This document shows positions 26,403 to 34,046 of a stretch of 64,000 nucleotides of DNA, in pieces. The stretch's first letter is position 1. The number at the start of each line of letters is the position of its first letter. Both the position numbers and the translations under genes were made by a program. This DNA is from an alpha proteobacterium BAL199 (GTDB lineage: Bacteria > Pseudomonadota > Alphaproteobacteria > Thalassobaculales > Thalassobaculaceae), in assembly GCA_000171835.1 (NCBI GenBank), contig ABHC01000007.1:157552-221551 (forward strand), read 5' to 3'. The notes beneath the pieces are model-generated. The model was not told where the DNA came from and searched no databases. It saw only the letters and a program-made list of their open reading frames with translations.

Positions 26403-27284
26403 ATGATTCCTCGTCTCGATCTGCTGCACACCTTCTTCGTCGTCGCCCGCGCCGGCAGCATGAAAGCGGCCGCTGCCGAACTCGGCGTGACCCCGGGAGC
26501 CGTCAGCCAGCGGATCCGCGAGTTGGAGAGCCGCTCGGGCCGCCGGCTGTTCGAACGTGGCCGAGCCGGGACCACCCCATCGTCGGCCGGTGCACTGCTC
26601 TACGCCGCGGTCGGCAACGCCTTCGGAACGCTGGAAGCGATATCAACGGAACTCAGCGATTCCGGGCGCGGCAGCCGGCTCCAGATCACGGTCATGCCAT
26701 CCTTCGCCGCCACTTGGCTGATTCCCCGCCTCGGCCGCTTCAACGCGGCGCATCCGGCGGTGACGGTGTCCATCGAAACCGATACGCGGGTCGTCGACCT
26801 GCGCAAGGAACCGATCGACCTCGCGATCCGCCACGGACTTGGCCGCTATCCAGATCTGGAAACCCGCTGGATCGCGTCGCCGGAGATGATCGTCGTGGCA
26901 AGTCCGGGCCTGATCGCCGGGTCGCTTCCGGTCACGAACCCCGCCGACTGCCTGAGGTTTCCGCTGCTGCAGGATCGCGACCGTCGGAACTGGCGCTTGT
27001 GGTTCGAAGCCCAGGGCGTCGATCCGAGCGGGATGCGGGCCGGATCGTCGTTCTCCGACGATCAACTGCTGGTTCGCGCGGCAGCGCACGGCCAGGGGCT
27101 GGCGCTGGTCCGCGATCTGTACGCCGCCGAGGAGATCGCCGACGGCCGGCTGGTGCGTGTACTCGACACCACATGGCCGACCGAGTTCGCCTATTACCTC
27201 GTCGGCCTTCCAGCGACCTTCGAACGCCCGGCGGTTCGCGCCTTCGCCTCCTGGCTGCTTGCCGAAGCCACCGTTGGGCTGTAG
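26403..27284 (+). CDS. LysR-family regulator (GcvA-like)
   Basis: A 293-residue LysR regulator: helix-turn-helix at residues 1-60 (LDLLHTFFVVARAGSMKAAAAELGVTPGAVSQRIRELE), then a co-inducer domain with the GcvA-type PSFAATWLIPRLGRFNAAHP, DLAIRHGLGRYPDLETRWI and GQGLALVRDLYAAEEIADGRLVRV. It should control the divergent MFS gene through the palindrome at 26380. It may also control the downstream CmcJ-like gene, 128 bases further on. Confidence 0.9.
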   Translation: MIPRLDLLHTFFVVARAGSMKAAAAELGVTPGAVSQRIRELESRSGRRLFERGRAGTTPSSAGALLYAAVGNAFGTLEAISTELSDSGRGSRLQITVMPSFAATWLIPRLGRFNAAHPAVTVSIETDTRVVDLRKEPIDLAIRHGLGRYPDLETRWIASPEMIVVASPGLIAGSLPVTNPADCLRFPLLQDRDRRNWRLWFEAQGVDPSGMRAGSSFSDDQLLVRAAAHGQGLALVRDLYAAEEIADGRLVRVLDTTWPTEFAYYLVGLPATFERPAVRAFASWLLAEATVGL

Positions 27285-27412
27285 CCACGGGCATGAATTT
27301 CATTCATGTCGACCTGAACCGAACTCGTTGGTATCCCGCCGTCGCAATCGCCAATTCTTCGTGATCGATCATTGCCGGTCAGGCACCGGCTGCGACAACG
27401 AGGAAGCGAGCC

Positions 27413-28300
27413 ATGAGCGTACAGACAGCGAACCGGGCCATCCCCGCCCCAACGCCCAGCCTTTCGAGTCGCTCTGCATTCACCGGCGTAGAGGCCGCGC
27501 TGACCTTCATCACGCCGTCGGACACCAAGCCGGTGTTCCAGAGCTCCGCGTTCACCGGCGGAGCGCCGCGGGTGTTCTTCGAGACCGAGCACCATACAGT
27601 CCCGATCCACGACATGCGCCCGATCGCCGGGTCGCTGTCGCTGGACCGCGAGGGCTTCGAACTCCTCCGTCACGAGACCGCGGTCGAGGATCTGTACGAC
27701 GATGCGGCGATCGAAGGGCCGTATTACCGCGAGATCGAAGCGATGCTGCGCAAGGCCCTGGGTGCCAGTAAGGTCGTGATCTTCGATGCCACCCGCCGGT
27801 CCGACAACGGACCGGGCGCGGCCAATCCCGACGGCGCGCGCGGACCGGCCGCCCGCGTGCATGTCGACTATACCGAAAAGAGCGGCCCGCAGCGGGTCAA
27901 GGATCTGCTGGGCGAGGACGAAGCCGAGCGCCTGACACAGAGCGGCGCCCGTATCGTCCAGATCAATGTCTGGCGGCCAATCCGCGGTCCGGTCGAGCGC
28001 TCCCCCCTCGCGCTCGCCGATGCGTCAAGCGTCCCGCCGGCGGACCTGATCGCCACCGACCAGGTGTTTCCGAACCGGGTCGGCGAGATCTACCACCTCG
28101 CCCACAACCCACAGCACCGCTGGTACTACGCGCCGTGGATGACCCCCGACGAGGTGCTGCTGATCAAGGGCTGGGACAGCTTGAATGACGGCCGCGCCCG
28201 CTTCACCCCGCACGGCGCCTTCAATCAGCCGGACACGCCGGCCACGGCGGCACCGCGCGAGAGCATCGAGGTGCGGACTCTGGTGGTTATCGAAGACTGA
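27413..28300 (+). CDS. CmcJ/NvfI family oxidoreductase
   Basis: A 295-residue protein matching the CmcJ/NvfI (fungal AsaB, GA4-desaturase-like) family of presumed Fe(II)/2-oxoglutarate enzymes. Family features: VPIHDMRPIAGSLSLDREGFELLRHETAVEDLYDD, then VVIFDATRRSD, ARVHVDYTEKSGPQRV (His and Asp candidate ligands HVDYT), INVWRPIRGPVERSPLALAD, and HRWYYAPWMTPDEVLLIKGWDS. CmcJ is linked to cephamycin 7-alpha-methoxylation. Bacterial stand-alone members have no known substrate. ATG 27413 follows GAGGAAG. Confidence 0.85.
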   Translation: MSVQTANRAIPAPTPSLSSRSAFTGVEAALTFITPSDTKPVFQSSAFTGGAPRVFFETEHHTVPIHDMRPIAGSLSLDREGFELLRHETAVEDLYDDAAIEGPYYREIEAMLRKALGASKVVIFDATRRSDNGPGAANPDGARGPAARVHVDYTEKSGPQRVKDLLGEDEAERLTQSGARIVQINVWRPIRGPVERSPLALADASSVPPADLIATDQVFPNRVGEIYHLAHNPQHRWYYAPWMTPDEVLLIKGWDSLNDGRARFTPHGAFNQPDTPATAAPRESIEVRTLVVIED

Positions 28301-28317
28301 TCGCAATGCCTCAACAC

Positions 28318-28348
28318 CCCGCCTCGGTCATCCGGCATCCGAGGCGGG
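28318..28348 (+). terminator. Hairpin after the CmcJ-like gene
   Basis: A perfect 10-bp stem (CCCGCCTCGG at 28318, CCGAGGCGGG at 28339) with an 11-base loop lies 18 bases after the stop. A near-copy of its arms recurs at 30575-30611, on the other side of the sensor kinase. Confidence 0.65.
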
Positions 28349-28491
28349 ATTGGCGTTGGACGGACCTATCGAAAGGCGAGAGATCGAAGCACCAGCCCGT
28401 TAACCATATGCGCTAACGAATTCTCTAAGAATACACGGTACCTCAGTATTGACGGTATGATGACAGGCTACCGAAAAGAGAGTTCACGCCC

Positions 28492-31074
28492 GTGTCGGTT
28501 GCGACCACGAGCTCGAAGAAGAACGGCGGATCGCGCGGCATTTCACGGCGCCGTCTTTCTTTTCCAGTGTTCGGCATCGCGTCCCTGGCGCTAAGCGTCA
28601 TCGGCTTCGTTCTGGTTCTTGTCTACGTCAATTCAGGAGTATCGGAGCGCGCGGCCGCGACCTGCCAAGCCAGCATCCGGCTGGCGTCGGAGCACTTGCT
28701 TCGGGTGACCGAGAACACCGACCGCATGCTTCGGGGGGTCTCGACATGGCTGCGGTTGAACCCTGAGGCGGATTTTCGCACCGATAAGACGCTGCTGGCG
28801 TTGGCCACAGTGATGAATGTCGACCCCAACGAGACATTCGCCTTCGCCGTCATCGACTCAAGCGGCGATGCCTGGCTGCTCGACGAGACGCTCGCCGGAC
28901 GCCCGTTCGACATCACCAGCCGTCCCTACTTCCCGTCCATCGCATCCGCCGAGATCGGGCGGATCGCCTATGGCCCAAGAACCACCAACGCGAACACCGG
29001 CAGCGATACCCTCCCGGTGTTTCTCAAGACCCGGCACGGTGGCCAGAGCATTACGGTCTCGACCGCGATCTCCGCCACTCGGATCGATACGGTTCTCAGG
29101 GATCTCACGCGATCCGATCAGTTCTCGACATCGATCGTCAGGAATGACGAAGCCGTGTTCTCGTCAGGACACGCCAGCCACCCACCACCCGTCGGCCCCC
29201 GCTACGAAAAATGGCTGGCCGGCCGGACCGAAAGCGATGTCCGGGACGTGTTCGTTCAAGACAAACTCGACTCAGTCGACTGCGCGCAGACGATACCGCA
29301 CCTGCCATTTGTCACCATCGCCCGGGTCGACAAGATCAGCGTGCTCGACCATTGGTTTCTCTACCTTATCGGTGTGGCGACACTGACGGTAATTACCGGT
29401 GGACTGGCGGTTTGGTCCACTCGGACGATCGGAAAGCTGCTCAGCGAGCTCGAGCACGAACATAGCGCGTTGCAGAAGAACGAACGTCTCCTGAGCGCAA
29501 CATTTCATCATGCCGGAGTCGGGATCGCGAATATTGGACTGGATGGAAAGTTCTTGATGGTCAACGAGCGGTTCTCAAAGATCGTCGACCATGAACCATC
29601 TTCACTTCTGTCGATGTCGTTCGACGACATCACGCACCCCGAAGATCGCGCCGCCAGCCATGAAGGCGTGCGGGATTTGCTGAATGGAGTGCGACGCACC
29701 TACGTCGCGGAAAAACGGTACATTGGATCTCATGGCGACATTGTCTGGACCCAACTGACGGGTGCATTGCTCACCAAAGAGGACGGAAGCCCGGACTACT
29801 TCATTTCGGTGATCGAAGATATTTCCGATCGCCGCCGAGCTCAGGAGAGCCTTCGGCTGGCGTTGGTCGATGCTGAACGCGCCAACCAAGCGAAGTCGGA
29901 GTTTCTGGCCACCATCAGCCACGAGTTCCGGACACCGCTCAATGCGATTTCCGGATTCTCCGAGATGCTCGCCTGCCGTTACTTCGGGGACCTCGGTTCG
30001 CCGAAGTATGAAGAATATGCCCACAACATCTGGTCCAGCAGCCAACATCTCCTGCAACTCGTCAACGCCACTCTCGACCTGTCGAGTGCCGAAGCCGGCA
30101 ATCCGGCGCTGACCATCGAGCCGGTGGATATCGCCGAGATCGTCGACGACTGCGTTCGCAGCCTCACCGTCGAGTTCGAGCGAGGCGGAATCACGACGTC
30201 GGTCAGCGTTCAACCTGACCGCCCACCCCTGCACGCCGATGCCGGTGCTATCCGTCAGATCTTGCTGAATTTGCTGTCCAACGCCGTCAAGGCGACACCG
30301 CCGGGCGGATCGATCTCCGTCCGGGTCGAAGCGAACTCTGACAAACACGTCCTGGTCGTCAGCGATACCGGGATGGGGGTGCCCGAGCATCTTGTGGACC
30401 GTATGACCGACCCGTTTACCGTCATCGGCGGCAACGCCTACCATTCCCGCGACGGCAAGGGCCTCGGCCTAGCAATCGTCAAGTCGCTGGTCCAACGTCA
30501 CCGCGGCGACCTGAGGATCGAGAGCCGCACGGCATCGGTCCTGGTCGCGATCGAACCTGATCGCGGCGCCCTGGCACCCCGCCCCGATCTATCGATGCCC
30601 GAGGCGGGGTGGCAGAGATGGACGGCGTCCGATGATCTAGGCCGCCACGGTCCGGGACGCATTGTCGCCGGACGCGTCAAACAAGGTCAGACCCTTGTCC
30701 ATGAACGCCAGAGCATCGTGGACGATCATCAAGGGCGGGTGGTAGCCGAACCACATCGGGACGTCGGCGCCACGGTGATGCCAGACGATGCCCGGCTCCA
30801 GGATCGACAACCGATAACGCTGGCCGACGCCTTTGCGCATCACCGCCTCGGGCATCATCGCGAACACATGATCGACGCCCCAGCACTCGACGGCGATCGC
30901 CCGGCCGAGCAGCGGCAGAAGCGGAACCAGCGTGCGGCTCAGCGGCGTGCCGCGATGATGCTTGGACACCCAGATCCCGCCCGAGAATCCGACCATCCCC
31001 CGCATCGCGTCAAACCACTGGTGCGCACCGGGGCTTTCAATGCGCAAATGATCGTCGGACCCGTCAAAGTATAG
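28492..31074 (+). CDS. Membrane PAS sensor histidine kinase with run-on C-terminus
   Basis: The open frame encodes 860 residues. TM1 is at about 23-47 and TM2 at about 287-308, with a periplasmic double-Cache-like sensor between. A PAS/PAC domain (about 335-445) and HisKA with phospho-acceptor His477 (SHEFRTPLNA) follow. HATPase_c has its N box near Asn597, G1 DTGMG near 626 and G2 GKGLGLAI near 655. Homology to kinases ends around residue 690 (VAIEPDR). The last 170 residues pass through a terminator-like hairpin and lie antisense to the gene at 30637-31395, so the original stop seems lost or the final strand altered. The GTG start lacks a strong ribosome binding site. No response regulator is adjacent. 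Confidence 0.75.
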   Translation: MSVATTSSKKNGGSRGISRRRLSFPVFGIASLALSVIGFVLVLVYVNSGVSERAAATCQASIRLASEHLLRVTENTDRMLRGVSTWLRLNPEADFRTDKTLLALATVMNVDPNETFAFAVIDSSGDAWLLDETLAGRPFDITSRPYFPSIASAEIGRIAYGPRTTNANTGSDTLPVFLKTRHGGQSITVSTAISATRIDTVLRDLTRSDQFSTSIVRNDEAVFSSGHASHPPPVGPRYEKWLAGRTESDVRDVFVQDKLDSVDCAQTIPHLPFVTIARVDKISVLDHWFLYLIGVATLTVITGGLAVWSTRTIGKLLSELEHEHSALQKNERLLSATFHHAGVGIANIGLDGKFLMVNERFSKIVDHEPSSLLSMSFDDITHPEDRAASHEGVRDLLNGVRRTYVAEKRYIGSHGDIVWTQLTGALLTKEDGSPDYFISVIEDISDRRRAQESLRLALVDAERANQAKSEFLATISHEFRTPLNAISGFSEMLACRYFGDLGSPKYEEYAHNIWSSSQHLLQLVNATLDLSSAEAGNPALTIEPVDIAEIVDDCVRSLTVEFERGGITTSVSVQPDRPPLHADAGAIRQILLNLLSNAVKATPPGGSISVRVEANSDKHVLVVSDTGMGVPEHLVDRMTDPFTVIGGNAYHSRDGKGLGLAIVKSLVQRHRGDLRIESRTASVLVAIEPDRGALAPRPDLSMPEAGWQRWTASDDLGRHGPGRIVAGRVKQGQTLVHERQSIVDDHQGRVVAEPHRDVGATVMPDDARLQDRQPITLADAFAHHRLGHHREHMIDAPALDGDRPAEQRQKRNQRAAQRRAAMMLGHPDPARESDHPPHRVKPLVRTGAFNAQMIVGPVKV
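30575..30611 (+). terminator. Terminator-like hairpin inside the kinase tail
   Basis: CACCCCGCC (30575-30583) pairs with GGCGGGGTG (30603-30611). It shares CCGAGGCGGG with the hairpin at 28318-28348. It falls right after the end of the kinase homology, where the native terminator would be expected, although the frame stays open through it. Confidence 0.5.
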
Positions 31075-31395
31075 TCCCGGCCCTTCCATCACATCGGCCA
31101 TGGTCGGGTGCGCATCGAACAAACCACACGCATAGGTGCCGATCTTCTGACCCTGGTACTTGACGATGATGCATGTGCCCCGCGAGGCACGAGTAAAGCG
31201 ATTGTCGTAAGCACCGAACGTGTAGCCGCCATCTCGATCAACTTGACCGAAGGCCTGGAAATCTCCGTGAACCGACAGCGTCACGGCATAGGTGTCGGCG
31301 AGGCTGACCCGCGCTTGCCGCAACAGCTTACGCAGCAGGTATGACCCTTCGCGCTCGATGTCGGTCTTGCGGATGACAGGTGTCTGGTGTTTCAT
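30637..31395 (-). CDS. Uncharacterised protein, possibly GNAT-like fold
   Basis: A 252-residue soluble protein that I do not recognise. ATG 31395 follows GGAGG at good spacing, and composition is that of a real gene. The stretch SGGIWVSKHHRGTPLSRTLVPLLPLLGRAIA resembles motif A of GNAT acyltransferases (strand, then R-G-x-P-L-S loop and helix). YRLSILEPGIVWHH follows, reminiscent of acyl-transferring relatives such as AHL-synthase-like proteins. The N-terminal half contains a GDFQAFGQVDRDGGYTFGAYDN segment. It overlaps the run-on kinase frame by 438 bases on the opposite strand and is, in my judgement, the real gene there. Confidence 0.6.
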   Translation of the reverse strand: MKHQTPVIRKTDIEREGSYLLRKLLRQARVSLADTYAVTLSVHGDFQAFGQVDRDGGYTFGAYDNRFTRASRGTCIIVKYQGQKIGTYACGLFDAHPTMADVMEGPGLYFDGSDDHLRIESPGAHQWFDAMRGMVGFSGGIWVSKHHRGTPLSRTLVPLLPLLGRAIAVECWGVDHVFAMMPEAVMRKGVGQRYRLSILEPGIVWHHRGADVPMWFGYHPPLMIVHDALAFMDKGLTLFDASGDNASRTVAA

Positions 31396-31549
31396 CGAAT
31401 TTCCTCCGTTAGTTGTCACCTCCATTGGTGATCCATCACTTTACGGGTGAGTGATCCGAAACGGCGATTCGTCGATTGGTGGTTGCGGGAGCGACCGTCG
31501 CGTTTTCGGACCACAACGTCGTTGGATCCGCCGCAGAAGGCCGCCGCAT

Positions 31550-32431
31550 ATGAAGGACTGGTGGAGCGTTCAATCCGGTGTGTTCAAAGGCTCGGTTTGC
31601 CTGGCTGCGGCGGGTGCCGCGTTCGTCGGCATCAACGCCATCGTCCACAGCGTCGGTCGCACGATCCCGCCGTTTCAACTGGCATTTCTGCAGCAGGTGG
31701 TCGTGCTCCTGCTGGTCGCCCCTGGAATCCTCGCCAAGGGCCTCGGCGTCATGCGGACCAAGACCCCGGCCCTGCATATCTGCCGGTGCCTGGCGACCGG
31801 CGTCGCGATCTTCAGCGGGTTCGTGGCCATGGCCAATCTGCCGGTCTCCGAGACCACCGCCCTGCTGTTCTCGCGCATGGTGTTCACGGCGGCCCTCGCG
31901 ACTTGGTTCCTGAAGGAGGCGATCGGGGCCGCATCCTGGTTGCGGATCACCATCGCGGGTGTCGGTGTGATTCTGGTGCTGTCGCCCGATGCGTCTTCGC
32001 TCAATGTTTACGGATTCGCCGCGATTGTCTCCGCGCTGGCGATCTCGATCACCATGCTGCTGATCCGGGCGATGAAGGAGGAGACCGCAGAGGCCATCGT
32101 CGGCTGGCAGGCTGCCGGGCTGGTTCTGTTGTTTGGCGGCCCTGCCATCATCTTCTGGGTCCCGCTCGATGGCCCTGGAGCGATGACCTGCGTATCGGTC
32201 GGTGTCCTGTTGTGGCTGGCGCAACACCTCAACGTCCTGGCATACCGCTACGCTGCCGCCGGGGCCATCCAGCCGGCGGAGGCAAGCCGGTTGGTCATTG
32301 CGTTAGCGATTGACGGGCTGTTATTCGGTACTATCCCCTCGGTGACGGTGATCGGGGGCGTGGCCCTCATCCTGATGGCAGCCGGGTTCGGACGGATCGT
32401 GTGGCGCCGGAGACGCATGGAGAACGCCTGA
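31550..32431 (+). CDS. EamA/DMT-family transporter
   Basis: A 293-residue protein with ten hydrophobic helices in two EamA repeats. Examples: NAIVHSVGRTIPPFQLAFLQQVVVLLLVAP in the first and the C-terminal AYRYAAAGAIQPAEASRLVIALAIDGLLFGTIPSVTVIGG. It is related to RhaT/YdcZ-type exporters of amino acids or nucleotide-like metabolites. ATG 31550 is chosen because the helices begin there. The next gene starts one base after the stop, so the transporter and the helix-turn-helix gene are one operon. Confidence 0.85.
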   Translation: MKDWWSVQSGVFKGSVCLAAAGAAFVGINAIVHSVGRTIPPFQLAFLQQVVVLLLVAPGILAKGLGVMRTKTPALHICRCLATGVAIFSGFVAMANLPVSETTALLFSRMVFTAALATWFLKEAIGAASWLRITIAGVGVILVLSPDASSLNVYGFAAIVSALAISITMLLIRAMKEETAEAIVGWQAAGLVLLFGGPAIIFWVPLDGPGAMTCVSVGVLLWLAQHLNVLAYRYAAAGAIQPAEASRLVIALAIDGLLFGTIPSVTVIGGVALILMAAGFGRIVWRRRRMENA

Positions 32432-32432
32432 A

Positions 32433-33083
32433 ATGACGCGGGAGTTGACTGGGCGAGATCTCCACGAAGCCGCGCGAAAGCTGAAACTGTCCCAGAAGGA
32501 CATCGCCAAGGCGACCGGATTGTCGATCCGCACGGTCAACCGCGTCTTCAACGCCCTTGGGCCAGTGGACGTGCGCCAGTCGACACTGGACACCATCGCC
32601 AAGGTGGTCGGGATCGGCACGAGCCCGGAGGGACACATACCCGACCCGCTGGTGGTGATCGACCTGCCTCCGAGCAAGCTGCTGACCGCCCGCAACGACC
32701 TTCCCGACCTGTTCGCCATGCTGGAGATTGCCAGCTACACCCGTCAGAAGGCGGCCATGCTCGAGCAGATGGCCAAGGTGAACGTGCATCGGACCACATC
32801 GGTGTCGGTGCGCGACAACGATCTGTATTTCGACTGGATCGGCGACGGAATTCGCTGGGCCGGAAACCACGTCAAGGGGTCGCGGGTTTTCGATCTCGCG
32901 GACGCGGCGGTCGCGCGGGCTGCGGCCGAACGGTACTGGAAGGCCCTGATCACCAACGACCCGGTGTTTCAGTACGTGCGAACCCCGCTCGGGCTGGAAT
33001 TCATGGCGCTTACCATCGCCACCGATACCCGGACGCTTCCCGGTCTCGTCACGATCACCGCGCTCGGCCGCCCGCAGTTCTAA
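32433..33083 (+). CDS. Helix-turn-helix protein with C-terminal PAS-like domain
   Basis: A 216-residue protein. Residues 5-60 form an XRE/Cro-like helix-turn-helix (LHEAARKLKLSQKDIAKATGLSIRTVNRVFNALGP). The second half (about 100-216), with WIGDGIRWAGNHVKGSRVFDL, AERYWKALITNDPVFQYVRTPLG and a closing LVTITALGRPQF, has the layout of a PAS_5-like sensor domain found in alphaproteobacteria. It is probably a ligand-responsive repressor of the preceding transporter. A strong bidirectional terminator follows. Confidence 0.65.
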   Translation: MTRELTGRDLHEAARKLKLSQKDIAKATGLSIRTVNRVFNALGPVDVRQSTLDTIAKVVGIGTSPEGHIPDPLVVIDLPPSKLLTARNDLPDLFAMLEIASYTRQKAAMLEQMAKVNVHRTTSVSVRDNDLYFDWIGDGIRWAGNHVKGSRVFDLADAAVARAAAERYWKALITNDPVFQYVRTPLGLEFMALTIATDTRTLPGLVTITALGRPQF

Positions 33084-33093
33084 AACTCAGCTC

Positions 33094-33134
33094 GAGAAAA
33101 GAAAAATACGCCAATTGGCGTTTCTTTTGTTCTC
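33094..33134. terminator. Bidirectional intrinsic terminator
   Basis: A core ACGCC-AATT-GGCGT palindrome is flanked by a purine run (GAGAAAAGAAAAA) and a matching pyrimidine run (TTCTTTTGTTCTC). Either strand therefore gives a hairpin followed by U-rich RNA. It is the clearest intrinsic terminator in the window. Confidence 0.85.
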
Positions 33135-33197
33135 GTACGTCGTCCAGATGGTGTAATACTTCGCGCTTGAGGTGTAGGCCATCCAGGACATAGACGC

Positions 33198-34037
33198 ATG
33201 CAGACCCAACGGACGGACTCGATCTGGGTTGACGGGAGCGGGCGCGCCGTCGCGATAGGCGCCGCCGATCGCCCCGGCACCACCGAGGACCGAATGCACG
33301 CTATGGACCGGCTCGGATGGGTCCAGGTGCGCGAGGCAGTGGATGGTATCGAGTTCTGGGTTAATCCGCTGTCGGCACAGCAACCGACGCTTCGCATGGC
33401 AATGGATGTGACTGCCAGCCTGCAGGACGCGGACCGCCGACGCCCGGTGATCATCAAGGTGCACGACCGGGGCTCACGAGGGTCGCTGGTTGCTGAAACG
33501 ATCGACCAGATGCCGTCGTTGCTGCAAGAGTCGGTTGAACTGACCTCGCGCCCCGGTTTCCCGTTGATGCAGGACCGGCTGACCGGCTGCCTGCCGACGG
33601 AGATCAAAGACGATCATGTCCAGGACATGTGGAAGTTCCTGGTCTCAACCCAGTTCCGGCCGTCCGAAGAGCTGCGGGAACGCGTGGAGTCGTCCGACCG
33701 ACGCGCCAAGATCGTGACCGCCTGCTCCAAACGCGGCGCCGTCCAGTATCTTGCCCACGACCGTCAGACGGCCCCGTTCTGGAAGCAGTCGACCGATTTC
33801 ACCGGCCGGTACCTAGACGACCTCCCGCTGCCGCTTCCCTTGAAGCGGTCGCTGCGATCAGACCTGATGACCATGCTCCTCGAACGGCAGATCATCGTGT
33901 CCTTCGTCCGTGGCCTGCGGCGCATCACCTCCGACGCGGCACCGCTCGACAGCTTTTTCCGGATCAGCATTCCGCTTCGCTGGTTCGGCGACGCCGAGGT
34001 TCGGCCAGCGCTGGTGCTCCTGGCCCCGTACGGCTGA
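33198..34037 (+). CDS. Uncharacterised protein with PAS-like C-terminus
   Basis: A 279-residue protein that I do not recognise. The N-terminal half (IGAADRPGTTEDRMHAMDRLGWVQVREAVDGIEFWVNPLS) looks like a small alpha/beta domain. The C-terminal half resembles the PAS-like fold in the preceding gene: FTGRYLDDLPLPLPLKRS, then RQIIVSFVRGLRRI, and a final strand FRISIPLRWFGDAEVRPALVLLAP. No helix-turn-helix, signal peptide or catalytic motif is visible. It is isolated by the terminator at 33094 and converges on the solute-binding gene. Good ribosome binding sequence is lacking. Confidence 0.55.
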   Translation: MQTQRTDSIWVDGSGRAVAIGAADRPGTTEDRMHAMDRLGWVQVREAVDGIEFWVNPLSAQQPTLRMAMDVTASLQDADRRRPVIIKVHDRGSRGSLVAETIDQMPSLLQESVELTSRPGFPLMQDRLTGCLPTEIKDDHVQDMWKFLVSTQFRPSEELRERVESSDRRAKIVTACSKRGAVQYLAHDRQTAPFWKQSTDFTGRYLDDLPLPLPLKRSLRSDLMTMLLERQIIVSFVRGLRRITSDAAPLDSFFRISIPLRWFGDAEVRPALVLLAPYG

Positions 34038-34046
34038 CGCCGTCCG

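Noticed and set aside
30613..31074. Kinase tail as a genuine domain
   Set aside because: It is antisense to a gene with a good ribosome binding site, lies after a terminator-like hairpin and has no domain pattern; kept only as part of the open frame.
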